NCBI RefSeq assembly: GCF_017939745.1
Contig: NZ_JAGKQQ010000001.1
Coordinates: 62,001-126,000 of the forward strand
Length of the DNA: 64,000 bases
Reading direction: 5' to 3'
Source: Gemmata palustris
Lineage (GTDB): Bacteria; Planctomycetota; Planctomycetia; Gemmatales; Gemmataceae
Below are positions 7,833-17,122 of the stretch, piece by piece; within the stretch, counting starts at the first letter, position 1, and each line of letters opens with the position of its first letter. The notes below the pieces were generated by a model. The model was not told where the DNA came from. It saw only the letters and a list, made by a program, of their open reading frames with translations, and did not search any database. The translations under genes were made by a program, and so were the position numbers.

Positions 7833-8852
7833 TCAGTAGTCGCCCGGGAGGTCGCCCTTGGCGCGGCTCCCGAGGGCCATGTAGGTGCGGAGCGCGATCG
7901 ATTCCCGGAGGAACTTCACGGACCCGTCGCAGAACGCGAAGTTGACGCCCCCGGTGTGCGCGCTGCGGAACGCGAAGCACCCGTTGTTGATCCAGTTCTT
8001 GGGGTCGTCGAGCGAGACCACGGTCCGCATCGGGCCTGACCCGGTGTTCGGGTTGCACCCGTTGGGCGACTTCTTGGTGTTGAGTCGGACGTTGGTGGAG
8101 ACGTGCGACCGCGGGTAGTGGGCCGCGCCCCATACCGTGTTGCCGTTGGCGGTCCATCCCTCCAACACCCAGGCGGTTTCACCGGCGAGCAGTGTGTTGG
8201 ACGTGCCGTCGGTGATGCCGAGCCACGTCACCTTCCCCTCGCGCGAGTTGATGATCGCCCCGTCGTGGTACCCGCCCTCCCAGTTCTTGGTCGGGACGTA
8301 ACTGTTGCGCCCGGTGTTGCCCTCGACCGGGTAGCCGTAGTACTCGGACGACGTATCGGGGTAGCTGTCGGAACCGTTGTTGCCGCCGCTCCACGAGTAA
8401 CTGCCCCACCCGGCCACGGTGCCCTTGTCCTTGCCGTCGGACGGGCACGAGTACACCTTCAGCGGCGCGCTAAGGACCTGGGTGTTGGACACCCCGGAGG
8501 CGTTCACGGTCGTGTCCGAGTAGCTCTTGGCCGGGTCGTAAAGCTTCGAGACGTTGTCCTGCTCGATGTAGGGAAGGATCTCGAGGAAGCTGCCGTAGAA
8601 CTGGTTGAGCCCGTTTGTGGACTGGCCGGTATCCGCGTGCCCGTGCCGGGTGCCCCACGGGAGCCGGTTCTGAGCGCCCTCGAAGCTGTGGGTGGCGAGC
8701 CCGATCTGCTTGAGATTGTTCTGACAACTCATCCGGGCCGCGGCCTCGCGCACCTTCTGAACGGCGGGCAAGAGCAGGCCGATGAGGACCGCGATGATCG
8801 CAATTACTACTAGCAACTCGATAAGGGTGAACGCATGACGGCGTAACGGCAT
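7833..8852 (-). CDS. DUF1559 prepilin-like protein
   Basis: 339 aa. The ATG at 8852 is chosen because AAGGAT lies about 8 nt upstream and it places the prepilin signal at the N-terminus: [20 protein letters not shown], with Ala rather than the usual Gly before the FTLIE cleavage site. VQKVREAAARMSCQNNLKQI follows, and the C-terminus has the family signature TGGVNFAFCDGSVKFLRESI. It is the first gene of a five-gene operon running to 2363. The longer open frame upstream (to 9131) looks non-coding. DUF1559 proteins are inferred to be secreted pseudopilin-like proteins. Confidence 0.92.
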   Translation of the reverse strand: MPLRRHAFTLIELLVVIAIIAVLIGLLLPAVQKVREAAARMSCQNNLKQIGLATHSFEGAQNRLPWGTRHGHADTGQSTNGLNQFYGSFLEILPYIEQDNVSKLYDPAKSYSDTTVNASGVSNTQVLSAPLKVYSCPSDGKDKGTVAGWGSYSWSGGNNGSDSYPDTSSEYYGYPVEGNTGRNSYVPTKNWEGGYHDGAIINSREGKVTWLGITDGTSNTLLAGETAWVLEGWTANGNTVWGAAHYPRSHVSTNVRLNTKKSPNGCNPNTGSGPMRTVVSLDDPKNWINNGCFAFRSAHTGGVNFAFCDGSVKFLRESIALRTYMALGSRAKGDLPGDY

Positions 8853-9578
8853 GGGATAATCCTTTGGTGTGTTCGCACCCCGGGCCCGGCGGAGAGTGGC
8901 GCGAGCGGTGTGCGGGTGCTGTGGCGGGGTGAAACCCTTGACGGACTGGAACGGTCCGAAGGGTGGCGTCAGCGGGGGGCGATTGGTGGGCATTCGTGTG
9001 TTTGAGTCCTGAGCGTGGTGATATTGCTTGGCTTCAAAACGATCAGCAGGATTGTGCCCTGATCGATTCACTGGTCTGCAAGCTGCCACAATGAGAGCTT
9101 TGCGTCCAGGTTGCATTATCTGTGCCGTCAATTGAATTTTTTGCGAACGTGCAATTTTTCAGTGGGAATCGTGAAGTGGGATGGCCACCACTGGGCGCTT
9201 TGCGCCCAGTGGTGGCCACTTCGCGCCCTGGCAAGGCTGCAATGCAATCCTTCAAGGATGATTATGTGTGAGCAGAACTGCGTCTGAAGACTACCGCAAT
9301 CGATGTCGATTAAATCCAGGCGAGCGTCGGCCTCTCGTTCTTGGCGACGCACCGCGCGGGAAGAGCGGCGAAGGTTCCGAGCTAGCCGTCCGGATCGATT
9401 TCCAGAACGGTAAGGGTGGCGCTCCGCCCGCAAGGACTCTGACCGGAAGTGCTGCTGTAGTACAACGATATCGCAGACCTGATTTGCAGCGCCGAGATCG
9501 AATCCACGACGCCGCGCCGGTGAGTAAGTCATGGTTTTCGAGGAAGCACTAACGTCCCGGTAGCAAGAAAGATCTCGT
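8853..9578. other. Divergent intergenic region (promoter region)
   Basis: 726 bp lie between the divergent starts of a DUF1559 gene (minus) and a CHASE3 gene (plus). Open frames here give implausible, arginine- and histidine-rich translations and are not called. Base composition falls around 9030-9260, as expected of regulatory DNA. The region holds the hairpin at 9182-9218. Promoters for both flanking operons probably lie here but no consensus box was identified. Confidence 0.5.
9182..9218. repeat. 17-bp perfect hairpin with 3-nt loop
   Basis: The arm TGGCCACCACTGGGCGC (9182-9198) is perfectly complementary to 9202-9218, with a TTT loop. The hairpin is very GC-rich and has no U-tract on either side, so it is not a canonical intrinsic terminator. 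It lies alone in the divergent intergenic region. Confidence 0.75.
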
Positions 9579-10721
9579 ATGCACGCCAAATGGACGTTCG
9601 GAAGATTACTGACTGCGGGGTTCGGGTTTGCCGCACTGGCGGTACTTTTCGTGGGAATCATTGGGTACTCGAGCGTCGCTCGCTTGATCGAAACCGGTCG
9701 AAAGGTGAGCCGGACCCATCAGGTCCGACGCGAGTTGTCCGAACTCCAGGCCCGTCTCACGGACGCGGAGACCGGCCAGCGCGGGTACGTTATCACCGGG
9801 GACGAGCGTTTCCTGGCCCCCTATGTGACTGGATTGGAGCAGATCAAGGTACTCACCGCTCAACTGCGGGTGCTCATGGCGGACACATCCGAACAGATCC
9901 GGGGGCTCGATCGGGTCGATGACCACATCGAGGCCAAACTTGCCGAACTGAAACAAACCGTTGAGATACGGAAGAGGAACGGTTTCGATCCGGCCGCAAA
10001 AGTGGTCTCTGCCGGGGCGGGAAAGAAAATCATGGACGAGATCCGGGTTCTGATCGCGGACCTGGACCGTCAGGAGCAAGCGCTGCTCCGGTCCCGGACC
10101 GCGGAAGCAGAATTCATGTTGTCACGGGCGCGGATTAATATTTGGGGCGCTACCGGGACCGGCCTGTTCGTGGTCGCCCTCGTCGGGTGGTACATCAGTT
10201 CGTCACTCGGCCGTCAGATCGGCTCGACCGTCCAACACATTCAGACTTCATCCGGCGAACTTCAAAGAACGCTCCACCAACAATCAACTGTTTCGCGGGA
10301 ACAAGCCGCCTCGATGAGTGCGATCGCCACCGCGGCAGCAGAGTTGGTGGCCACCTCACACCACATCGCCGATCGCGCCCACCGGATCTCGGAGGCTGCT
10401 GACGTAACCACCCTGAGCGCTCGCGCCGATATGGGGCAAGCGTGCGAGATGCCCGCCGCATTTCATCAGGTCGTCCAATTGCTGGAGTCCACCAACGAGG
10501 CGGTGAAAGGAATCGAGCGAAGCGCGAAGCATCAAGTGTCGGCAGGGGAACGAGTGAGTGTCGCGCTCGTCGGTGTGGCACAATCCGCGAGGGATTCGAG
10601 CACTAGTTTCGAGCAAACACTCAGGACCGTGACCGAACTGACCGGGCGTTCCCACATTTTGGCAATGCTGATGCGGCCGCGAGGCCGGAAGCGGCCGACG
10701 TCAGTCACAGGAACGGGTTGA
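9579..10721 (+). CDS. CHASE3-domain membrane sensor, truncated chemoreceptor-like
   Basis: 380 aa. Transmembrane segment 1 (LTAGFGFAALAVLFVGIIGY) and segment 2 (about 188-208, IWGATGTGLFVVALVGWYIS) enclose a CHASE3 sensory domain (RRELSELQARLTDAETGQRGYVITGDERFL). After the second membrane segment come a short linker and a coiled region reading like the start of a methyl-accepting signalling domain (SREQAASMSAIATAAAELVATSHHIADRA). The conserved hairpin tip needed to bind CheW/CheA is missing; the protein ends MRPRGRKRPTSVTGTG. In the +2 frame after about 10665 the DNA reads NADAAARPEAADV, faintly like the chemoreceptor tip, so a frameshift is possible. No partner kinase is nearby. Probably a crippled or atypical sensor. 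Confidence 0.75.
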   Translation: MHAKWTFGRLLTAGFGFAALAVLFVGIIGYSSVARLIETGRKVSRTHQVRRELSELQARLTDAETGQRGYVITGDERFLAPYVTGLEQIKVLTAQLRVLMADTSEQIRGLDRVDDHIEAKLAELKQTVEIRKRNGFDPAAKVVSAGAGKKIMDEIRVLIADLDRQEQALLRSRTAEAEFMLSRARINIWGATGTGLFVVALVGWYISSSLGRQIGSTVQHIQTSSGELQRTLHQQSTVSREQAASMSAIATAAAELVATSHHIADRAHRISEAADVTTLSARADMGQACEMPAAFHQVVQLLESTNEAVKGIERSAKHQVSAGERVSVALVGVAQSARDSSTSFEQTLRTVTELTGRSHILAMLMRPRGRKRPTSVTGTG

Positions 10722-10897
10722 CGTGAATTCATTCTGGCAAATGATCTGCGTCTCATTGCAAAGAAGTGGTGGCCAGTGGCCGACGACCAAGAGATGATCG
10801 GGCTGCCGAGACGAGACAACAGCGACGCCCGCGAATCGTGCTCCAGAGAGTCAAGACGCGCGGGCGTTCCGGTAATGACAACCGAGGTGGTTGTCCG

Positions 10898-11344
10898 CTA
10901 CTTCACGAATTTCTTAGCCTGAGTCGGCTCGGCGACCAGCTCGAACGGTTCCAGTTCGGTCGGCCCGGTACCCACTTTCGCACGGAACTTGGACGTCTTC
11001 GGCGCGCGATATTTGCCGCTGAACAGGTCCGCGGCTTTTTCCGAGTCGGGGTCGGACTGCCATGTGAACGTGACCACGTACTCCCCCTCCGCGGCCCCGT
11101 CGCCCTCCTTGTTGGTGGACATCCGGAAGCGCCCGTCGGCGTCGGTTACGCCACTCGGGTGGGCCGCGTTCCCGGTGGCCGCCGGGTCAGTGCGCTGGAA
11201 GTTCACGGTCACCCGTTCGGCCGGTTGACCGTTCACGCGGACGATTCCGGAGACCGGGTACAGGGGCGGGCCTTCCCGCCCGCCGCACCCGATGAGTGTG
11301 GTCAGAGCGGTGCAGAAGACGGCGGCAGACAACAAGCGGTTCAT
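10898..11344 (-). CDS. Lipoprotein with carboxypeptidase-regulatory-like fold
   Basis: 148 aa. The signal peptide ends in a canonical lipobox, LIGC (residues 17-20), so lipidation at Cys20 is expected. The mature part has the small beta-sandwich pattern found beside planctomycete DUF1559 genes: VSGIVRVNGQPAERVTVNFQ, TDADGRFRMSTN, GEYVVTFTW and a closing ELEPFEL. It is the last gene of an operon with the DUF1559 gene at 11365 and the G8 protein at 12331. It resembles the gene at 1559-1990. Envelope location is well supported; function unknown. Confidence 0.88.
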   Translation of the reverse strand: MNRLLSAAVFCTALTTLIGCGGREGPPLYPVSGIVRVNGQPAERVTVNFQRTDPAATGNAAHPSGVTDADGRFRMSTNKEGDGAAEGEYVVTFTWQSDPDSEKAADLFSGKYRAPKTSKFRAKVGTGPTELEPFELVAEPTQAKKFVK

Positions 11345-11364
11345 AGTACGAAGTCCTGTGTTGG

Positions 11365-12279
11365 TCAGTCGGCGGGGAGCACTTGGCCGTCGTCCCGGCC
11401 CACCTGGTAGTTCAGCACGGTCGTGTCCACGTTCTCGCGGATCATTCGCACCGAGCCGTCGCCGAACGCGGCGTTCGACCCGCCCTCGTGGAAGCCGTAC
11501 AGGTTGGACCCGACGTTCGAGCAGTTGACCACACAGTTGCCGCCGTAGGCCGTGGTACCAGCGTCGTTGTACGGGCGCAGGGCCAAGCGATTGTTCTCGC
11601 CCCAGTTGCCGAAGAAGTGCGAGCGCTCGCCCGACGCCACGCGCTGCTTGCTCAGGTACCGGACCGGCCCGCCGGCCATTTCCACCACCATCACGGTGTT
11701 ACTCAGCCCGTCACTGACGGCCCCGAACGTACTGGCGCCCGGCGTCGAGTACGGCATGATCCCCTGGAAGTCGGTGGCCAGCACCTGCGAGACGGACGAG
11801 CAGAAGTAGTCGCTCACACCGGCCTGATAGGAGGGCACCGCCGGGTTGCCGTAGAACGTGTTGTTCGTCTGGTTGAACGTCTCCACTGGGCTACCCGGCG
11901 CTGACGGGCACTTCAGGATCGCGACCGGGGACGCCATGAGGGGCAGGTTCGATCCCTCGTTGTTCGCGATCGCGCGGTTCCACTGAGCGCCCAGCGTCGT
12001 CTGCTCGATGTACGGCATGATGTCGATCTGCCAGTTCTGGGTGTAGTACGTGTGCCCGGCGGCGGCGGTGGCTGTGGTGAACGGTCGAGGGAGCTTTTGG
12101 TAGGCGTTCTCGTAGTTGTGTAGCGCCAGCGCCAACTGTTTGAGGTTGTTCTGACACTTCATTCGGGCAGCCGCGGCCCGCACCTTTTGCACGGCGGGCA
12201 GGAGCAGCCCGATGAGGATCGCAATAATCGCAATCACGACCAATAGTTCGATCAGGGTGAACCCGCGACGGGCACGCAT
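11365..12279 (-). CDS. DUF1559 prepilin-like protein
   Basis: 304 aa with a textbook prepilin signal, [19 protein letters not shown], cleaved after Gly with Glu at +5, followed by [20 protein letters not shown]. The C-terminus has the DUF1559 signature ([20 protein letters not shown]). GGAG lies upstream of the ATG. It lies 52 bp after the G8-protein gene and 20 bp before the lipoprotein gene, so the three are probably co-transcribed. The family is massively expanded in planctomycetes; an exported pseudopilin-like role is inferred. Confidence 0.93.
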   Translation of the reverse strand: MRARRGFTLIELLVVIAIIAILIGLLLPAVQKVRAAAARMKCQNNLKQLALALHNYENAYQKLPRPFTTATAAAGHTYYTQNWQIDIMPYIEQTTLGAQWNRAIANNEGSNLPLMASPVAILKCPSAPGSPVETFNQTNNTFYGNPAVPSYQAGVSDYFCSSVSQVLATDFQGIMPYSTPGASTFGAVSDGLSNTVMVVEMAGGPVRYLSKQRVASGERSHFFGNWGENNRLALRPYNDAGTTAYGGNCVVNCSNVGSNLYGFHEGGSNAAFGDGSVRMIRENVDTTVLNYQVGRDDGQVLPAD

Positions 12280-12330
12280 GATGTTTCTCGTGGAGTAAAT
12301 AGGGGAACGAAAACGGCGGTGCTTGCCGAA

Positions 12331-14466
12331 TTAACGGGCGGCGCCCGGGGAGCGGTACTCGAACTTGTGCGGGTTCCGTTCGGCCCGCCCCCCGGCGTCC
12401 TCGGCCGCGGCGGAGATTGTTACGGACGTGCCCGGCGCGGGGCGTTCCAGAACGGTTTCCCACTCCGCGAACTCGCCCCGCAGCGAGTACGCGCGGCGCC
12501 CGTTCACGGTGACGCGCTTGACCGGGCCGCTGTCCGCGGTGACGCCCCGAACGATGAGCAGGTTGCCCTCGGGGTGGACGTCCGTGACGACGGTGTGCGG
12601 CGGCTGGTCGTCCAGCATCCCGCCGATCCCGGTGTAGTACGCGCCCTGCGCCGGTCCCTTATTTACTTCCTCTTCGGGCATCCCGATGCTCAGCGGCATG
12701 TGGATGTCGCGATTTGAAGTTTCGGAGAACTTCAAGTTCCGGTACGAGTGCCGGTCCGTCACCGAGCGCCACATGCCGTAGGTCGAGCGGTACACGTTGA
12801 GCCCGTCGATGTACACGCCGGTGGTGCCCGCGTGGAACGGCCAGCGCGTGTCCCAGACCTTCAGCCGGGTGATGTGGAACGGGTGGTCCACGTCCGGGAT
12901 CGCCTCCATCGCCTCTTTCGCCAGGGCCTTGTTCTGCTCCGCGAACTGCATGATCTTCCCGACCGGCCGCGTGAGCCCGCGCAGGTTCATGCCGAAGAAC
13001 GGCATCGCGTGGCACTCGTTGTCCTCGAACCGGATGAACGGGAGGGTGCGGACGTCCTGCTTCTTGCGCGACCCGTCGGCCTGGAGCACCGGCTGCACCG
13101 GGTCGAAATCGGCCGCGCGCCGGCACTCGAACGCGAACCCGTACTCGGAGCACTCCGCGGCCACGTTACGGGTGAACGAGTTCTTGCAGTTGGCCCACCA
13201 GAACCCGGCGCCCATGTTGTCGTCGAACGAGAGCATCTGCTTGGGGAGCGCCTTGCCCGGCAGGACCAGCGCGGCGAGGTTGTTGTCGAGGACGTTGTGC
13301 GTCTCGGTGCCGTCTTCGAGGAAGAACCCGTGACCGACGGACTTGTACCCGACGCAGTCGCGCACCACGAGCGACTCGGTGCCGTGGATCGTGAGCCAGC
13401 GGTTGTGGCTGTCCCAGATGCTCGCGCCGACGACCGAACTACCGCGCATCGTGTCCCGGCACAGGTGGAAGTGGATCGGGTACTTGCCCAGCACGTCGCG
13501 CTTGCCCAGGTGCCGGAACTCCGCGTAGGAGATGCTCCCAGCGCTGTGCTTGTGGTACATCGTGTGCCCACGCACCCCGTTCGGGTCGGCACTTTCAACG
13601 ACCACGTTGCGGCTCAGGTTCGCGACCTCGCCCCGGAACTCACCCTCGGCGAAGTGCTCGAACGCGAGCGGCTTGTCGAGCTTCAGCGTCGCCCCGCGTT
13701 CCTCGCGCCCGCGCACCGAGACGAGCACCCGTTCCTCGGTCTGCGCGGTTGTGGTTAGGGCGGGCGTCTTCTCGTTCCCGTCCGGGTGGAAGGTGCCGGT
13801 CAGGATCACTCGGTCGCCGGCGCGCCACCCGCTCAGGTCGCCCGGAACCGTCACCGTGTTCTCGCCCGCTTTGGCGTGAGTGGCGAGCTTCACCCACGTG
13901 TGGGCCAGCGGCGCGCCGTGCAGGTCCATGCGGCCCGCGCAGCAGATGACCGCGGGGCACGTTTCCTTGTCCAGCCCCTCGACGTGGTGCAACCGGATCG
14001 TCGCCTTGAACATGGCCGGGATCGGCTCGGCCGCAGTACCGATTTCCAGCGCCGGTTTGGGCTTCGACGGGTCCGGATTCGGTGCGTGGGCGTCGCAGTC
14101 GAACCCGTCTTCGCTCGCGTCGTCACCGGGCTGAATCTTGATGAGCCCAACGTTCAGCACGGTGTCCCGGTCGCGCGCGAACGTGAGCGTGCCGGCCACG
14201 TGGATCGACCGGATCACCGCGTCGGCCTTCACGTCGAACGTGACCGCGTGCCCGGTGCGGATTTGCACCCGTGCTCCGGCCCCGGGAACCTTCCCGCCCT
14301 CCCACGTCTTCCCATCCGACCACGCACCCGACGCGGCCGTCCGAACGAGGGGCGCGGCCGGCTTTGTGTCGGCACCAACAGCCGATTGGGAAGGGCCGGT
14401 CTTGAGCAAGGTGACGGTCAGTGCGAGCAACAGTGCTGCGCTCACGACAGATCCGCGAAAAGGCAT
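12331..14466 (-). CDS. G8-domain, CEMIP-like parallel beta-helix protein
   Basis: 711 aa from the ATG at 14466, which has GGAG 7 nt upstream; the open frame extends further but that part looks non-coding. After a signal peptide (VVSAALLLALTVTLLKTG) comes a G8 domain (about 48-165: AWSDGKTWEGGKVPGAGARV, then AGTLTF). A right-handed beta-helix region follows, with KYPIHFHLCRD, DSHNRWLTIHGTESLVV and GHGFFLEDGTETHN near residues 325-390. These blocks closely recall animal CEMIP, TMEM2 and fibrocystin proteins. The C-terminal 60 residues look like a small beta domain. I infer a secreted polysaccharide-binding or -cleaving protein; hyaluronidase activity cannot be assumed. It heads an operon with DUF1559 and lipoprotein genes. 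Confidence 0.85.
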   Translation of the reverse strand: MPFRGSVVSAALLLALTVTLLKTGPSQSAVGADTKPAAPLVRTAASGAWSDGKTWEGGKVPGAGARVQIRTGHAVTFDVKADAVIRSIHVAGTLTFARDRDTVLNVGLIKIQPGDDASEDGFDCDAHAPNPDPSKPKPALEIGTAAEPIPAMFKATIRLHHVEGLDKETCPAVICCAGRMDLHGAPLAHTWVKLATHAKAGENTVTVPGDLSGWRAGDRVILTGTFHPDGNEKTPALTTTAQTEERVLVSVRGREERGATLKLDKPLAFEHFAEGEFRGEVANLSRNVVVESADPNGVRGHTMYHKHSAGSISYAEFRHLGKRDVLGKYPIHFHLCRDTMRGSSVVGASIWDSHNRWLTIHGTESLVVRDCVGYKSVGHGFFLEDGTETHNVLDNNLAALVLPGKALPKQMLSFDDNMGAGFWWANCKNSFTRNVAAECSEYGFAFECRRAADFDPVQPVLQADGSRKKQDVRTLPFIRFEDNECHAMPFFGMNLRGLTRPVGKIMQFAEQNKALAKEAMEAIPDVDHPFHITRLKVWDTRWPFHAGTTGVYIDGLNVYRSTYGMWRSVTDRHSYRNLKFSETSNRDIHMPLSIGMPEEEVNKGPAQGAYYTGIGGMLDDQPPHTVVTDVHPEGNLLIVRGVTADSGPVKRVTVNGRRAYSLRGEFAEWETVLERPAPGTSVTISAAAEDAGGRAERNPHKFEYRSPGAAR

Positions 14467-14590
14467 TCGAGTGCTCCATTTCGGTGCGCGGGGCTGGCTT
14501 CGTGTGGGTCGGGGAGGGGAAGTGCGTTGCGAGGTGCGTGCAGGCGGCACTGGCGGAGCCACTTCCGGTAGAAGCTCATTCTACCCCAAA

Positions 14591-15466
14591 CTATTGGGAC
14601 GCCGGCACGCGGTCTTGAACGATATTGCTCTGGGCGTAACGGCCCGGGGTGATCCCGATGTGCCGCTTGAAGTACCGGTTGAGGTGGCTCTGGTCCGCGA
14701 ACCCGACGCTCGCGGCGACCTGCGCCGGCGGAACTCCCCGACGCAGCAGCACGCGGGCCTGCTCGATCCGCAGGTTCAACAGGTACTGGTGCGGCGGCAA
14801 CCCGGTGGCCCGGCGGAACACCCGGAGCAGGTGGAACCGGCTGAGCCGGGTCTGCGCGGCGAGGTCGTCCAGCGACGGCTGCCCGGAGACGTTCGCCCGC
14901 AGGTACTCACACGCCACCCGCACCGCGCCGTCCTCGCGCCGGAGCGCCCCGACGCGCCGACCGTACCCCACTGCGGCGAGCAGCGCGGTGGCGCCGTCCA
15001 GGAGACGCTCCTCGGCCTCGATCCGCAGGGTCGGGGGTTGGATGGCCGCGTGGACCTGTGCTAGGCGCGCGGCCAGGGTCGGATCCGAAATCACGCAGTG
15101 GTGGAACTCCGGGGCGCGCTGCCCAGAGCCGCCGAGGTCCGACGCGACTTCGGCGAGGTAGCGCGTTTGCAGATAGAAGCTCCGGTAGCGGAGCACCTGT
15201 CCGTGTGCCGGCCCGCCGGTGTGAACTTCGCTGGGGTTGAGGCAGACCACCGACCCGGCCCCGGCCTCGTGAAGCGCCCCGCGGCAGTAGAACTTGTCCA
15301 CCCCCGATTCGACGACCTGGACGACATAGGTTTCGTGGAAGTGCCGCGGGAAGGTGTGGGTACGGTGGATCGCCAGCATCAGATCGAGCCCGCCGCTGGC
15401 GTCGCTCCGACCCATGCTCGTCACGTCCGCGGGCGCGCTCGGGTGCTGGGGCACAATCGTTTCCAT
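14591..15466 (-). CDS. AraC-family transcriptional regulator
   Basis: 291 aa. The N-terminal half is a cupin-like AraC ligand-binding domain (HTFPRHFHETYVVQVVESG, GSVVCLNPSEVHTG). The C-terminal hundred residues hold the two AraC helix-turn-helix motifs: LDDLAAQTRLSRFHLLRVFR and VAASVGFADQSHLNRYFKRH, followed by GITPGRYAQ. It is transcribed in the same direction as, and just upstream of, the G8-protein operon, so it could regulate it. The ligand is unknown; the cupin with an HxH-like pattern resembles regulators of sugar or small-molecule use. Confidence 0.93.
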   Translation of the reverse strand: METIVPQHPSAPADVTSMGRSDASGGLDLMLAIHRTHTFPRHFHETYVVQVVESGVDKFYCRGALHEAGAGSVVCLNPSEVHTGGPAHGQVLRYRSFYLQTRYLAEVASDLGGSGQRAPEFHHCVISDPTLAARLAQVHAAIQPPTLRIEAEERLLDGATALLAAVGYGRRVGALRREDGAVRVACEYLRANVSGQPSLDDLAAQTRLSRFHLLRVFRRATGLPPHQYLLNLRIEQARVLLRRGVPPAQVAASVGFADQSHLNRYFKRHIGITPGRYAQSNIVQDRVPASQ

Positions 15467-16429
15467 CGTTCAGCGAAAAAGTAGTTTCACAACCGCTAAC
15501 GCTGCCGTACGAGTAGTAGGGAGGGGGACGATCACGGCGAATGCGGCTAATCCCGGAGCGAAGCCATCCTTAAGCTCCGTCATAACCCACTGAATGCGCC
15601 GAAGGCTTCACCCCATAGTTTCAAAAAGCACCAAAAAACAAATCAACAAATTGTACTCGCATACATCTGCCAATCAATTGCCTCGCGGAGAGGCGATACG
15701 TGTGACGTGTGGCACGACGCGCTCCGGGGGTAGTCAGGCGATAAATCGCGTGGCAGGCTCCGGTGTAATTTGGCGCCGGCGGAGCGAACCGTTTCGTAGG
15801 AGGATAGGCTGTTAGGCAATTTTGATGCCAGCTGCGGCAGCCAGAAACACTCCGCACGCAAGTAGCGAGTTAGCGATAATAAATGCCGGATTATCATCGC
15901 GGCGTGACAAGTATTCCCGCAGAACGTGCAGCATTTGATCATGGCATGGCCAGTAGTGGTCGCTGCCTGATCAGCCATCACTGACCCGCAAACATTTCTT
16001 GAGGAATTGTAGTGCGCTCGTGGGACGTGCTCGAGCATCTGGGTCGAAGGCTCTCGAGGATGAGGACGATTCCGATTTAGGCGGCGATGACTGGCGAAGA
16101 GATGCGGCTTGGAAAAGGGGGAGCAAGCAGTACCTGTCACCACCGGCGGACTATTTTGAGGGCCGAACGCCGCAACTATGTGCGAAATCCTCCCTCGGTG
16201 AGTACAACGCATCAGGTTGAATCAGGACTCGATGGCGCGAAAGGAACGCCCGATGTCCATTACGGGTCCTTCCCCGGTCCGATCCGCGGGCACCCTACGG
16301 GGAACAGTCGGGCTCGCACACAGAATAGCGGATGGAGGCTTACTGAAGGGCCGCGCAAGCGACTTGCGGCCACTGGGCTTGCACCGGGCGTCGGATCGGT
16401 GATGCTAAGAGTGGTTGCAGGGGAGACTG
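15467..16429. other. AT-richer gene desert
   Basis: 963 bp lie between the AraC gene (minus) and the plus-strand gene at 16430. The composition is visibly less GC-rich than the rest of the window, especially 15600-16030. Short open frames on both strands give no family-like protein; a 73-codon frame at 15999-16220 contains an acidic stretch (ALEDEDDSDLGGDDWRRD) that might be a gene remnant. I see no RNA gene. It may be an old insertion boundary of the accessory stretch that follows. Confidence 0.4.
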
Positions 16430-17113
16430 ATGACCGAGGCAAAATGGCTGGTGGCGACCAAACCGGCAGCGATGATTAAATACCTTCGGAAACTGCCTGA
16501 AGACACGCTGAGCGAGCGGAAATTTCGTTTATGCGCTTGTGCATGCTGCCGCCTCATCTGGGATCAATTCCCGGACGAGGTGTGCCAACGATCTGTCGAG
16601 GTCGCGGAACGGTACGCTGACGGCTCGGCTCTCCCGGAGGAGCTTCAGGGCGTGAGCCACGCGTGTGCCGCGTATTGGCGGCAGTGCCTACCCGAGATGA
16701 CCGCCGCTAAGGAAAAGGCCTTCTTTGCAGCTTACAGTGTTTCAACTGTAGTGAACCAACTCCCGCTCGATGATGCAGCGGCTGCAGCATGGGGCGCGGC
16801 CAAGCACGTTCCGGCCACAGCCGAGCTTGCGAATCTACATTTTGCACGGGCCGAGGTCGTCGCCACGATCATCCGCGACATCTTCGGTAACCCGTTCCGC
16901 CCCGTCGCTTTCTCCCCTTCGTGGCGCACTTCCACCGCGATCGCGATCGCGTCCCAGATGTACGAGTCGCGTGACTTCAGCGCGATGCCGATCCTGGCGG
17001 ACGCGCTCCAGGACGCAGGCTGTGACAACGCCAACGTGCTCGACCACTGCCGCAGTCCGGGGCCGCACGTGCGCGGGTGCTGGGTCGTGGACCTAGTGCT
17101 CGGCAAGGAGTGA
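16430..17113 (+). CDS. Gemmata-type 'MTEAEWL' family protein, copy 1
   Basis: 227 aa, with GGGGAG 5 nt before the ATG. It begins MTEAKWLVATKPAAMIKYLR, continues SERKFRLCACACCRLIWDQF and ends with a strongly conserved block (IFGNPFRPVAFSP, MPILADALQDAGCDNANVL, GPHVRGCWVVDLVLGKE). From general knowledge, many near-copies of this family occur in Gemmata-like genomes; no function is established. The next gene (17123) is a paralogue with an almost identical C-terminal third but a different middle, pointing to recombination or gene conversion. The Cys cluster CACACC might bind metal. Probably cytoplasmic. Confidence 0.85.
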   Translation: MTEAKWLVATKPAAMIKYLRKLPEDTLSERKFRLCACACCRLIWDQFPDEVCQRSVEVAERYADGSALPEELQGVSHACAAYWRQCLPEMTAAKEKAFFAAYSVSTVVNQLPLDDAAAAAWGAAKHVPATAELANLHFARAEVVATIIRDIFGNPFRPVAFSPSWRTSTAIAIASQMYESRDFSAMPILADALQDAGCDNANVLDHCRSPGPHVRGCWVVDLVLGKE

Positions 17114-17122
17114 GGGCGACCG

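Noticed and set aside
9128-9661. 177-codon minus-strand open frame overlapping the CHASE3 start
   Set aside because: The translation lacks hydrophobic core patterns and family motifs, it covers a hairpin and a divergent promoter region, and it overlaps the well-supported plus-strand gene.
15643-16212. Minus-strand 189-codon open frame in the AT-rich gap
   Set aside because: The sequence looks random (His/Ser/Arg-rich), has no ribosome binding site, and is in a region with frames open on both strands by chance.
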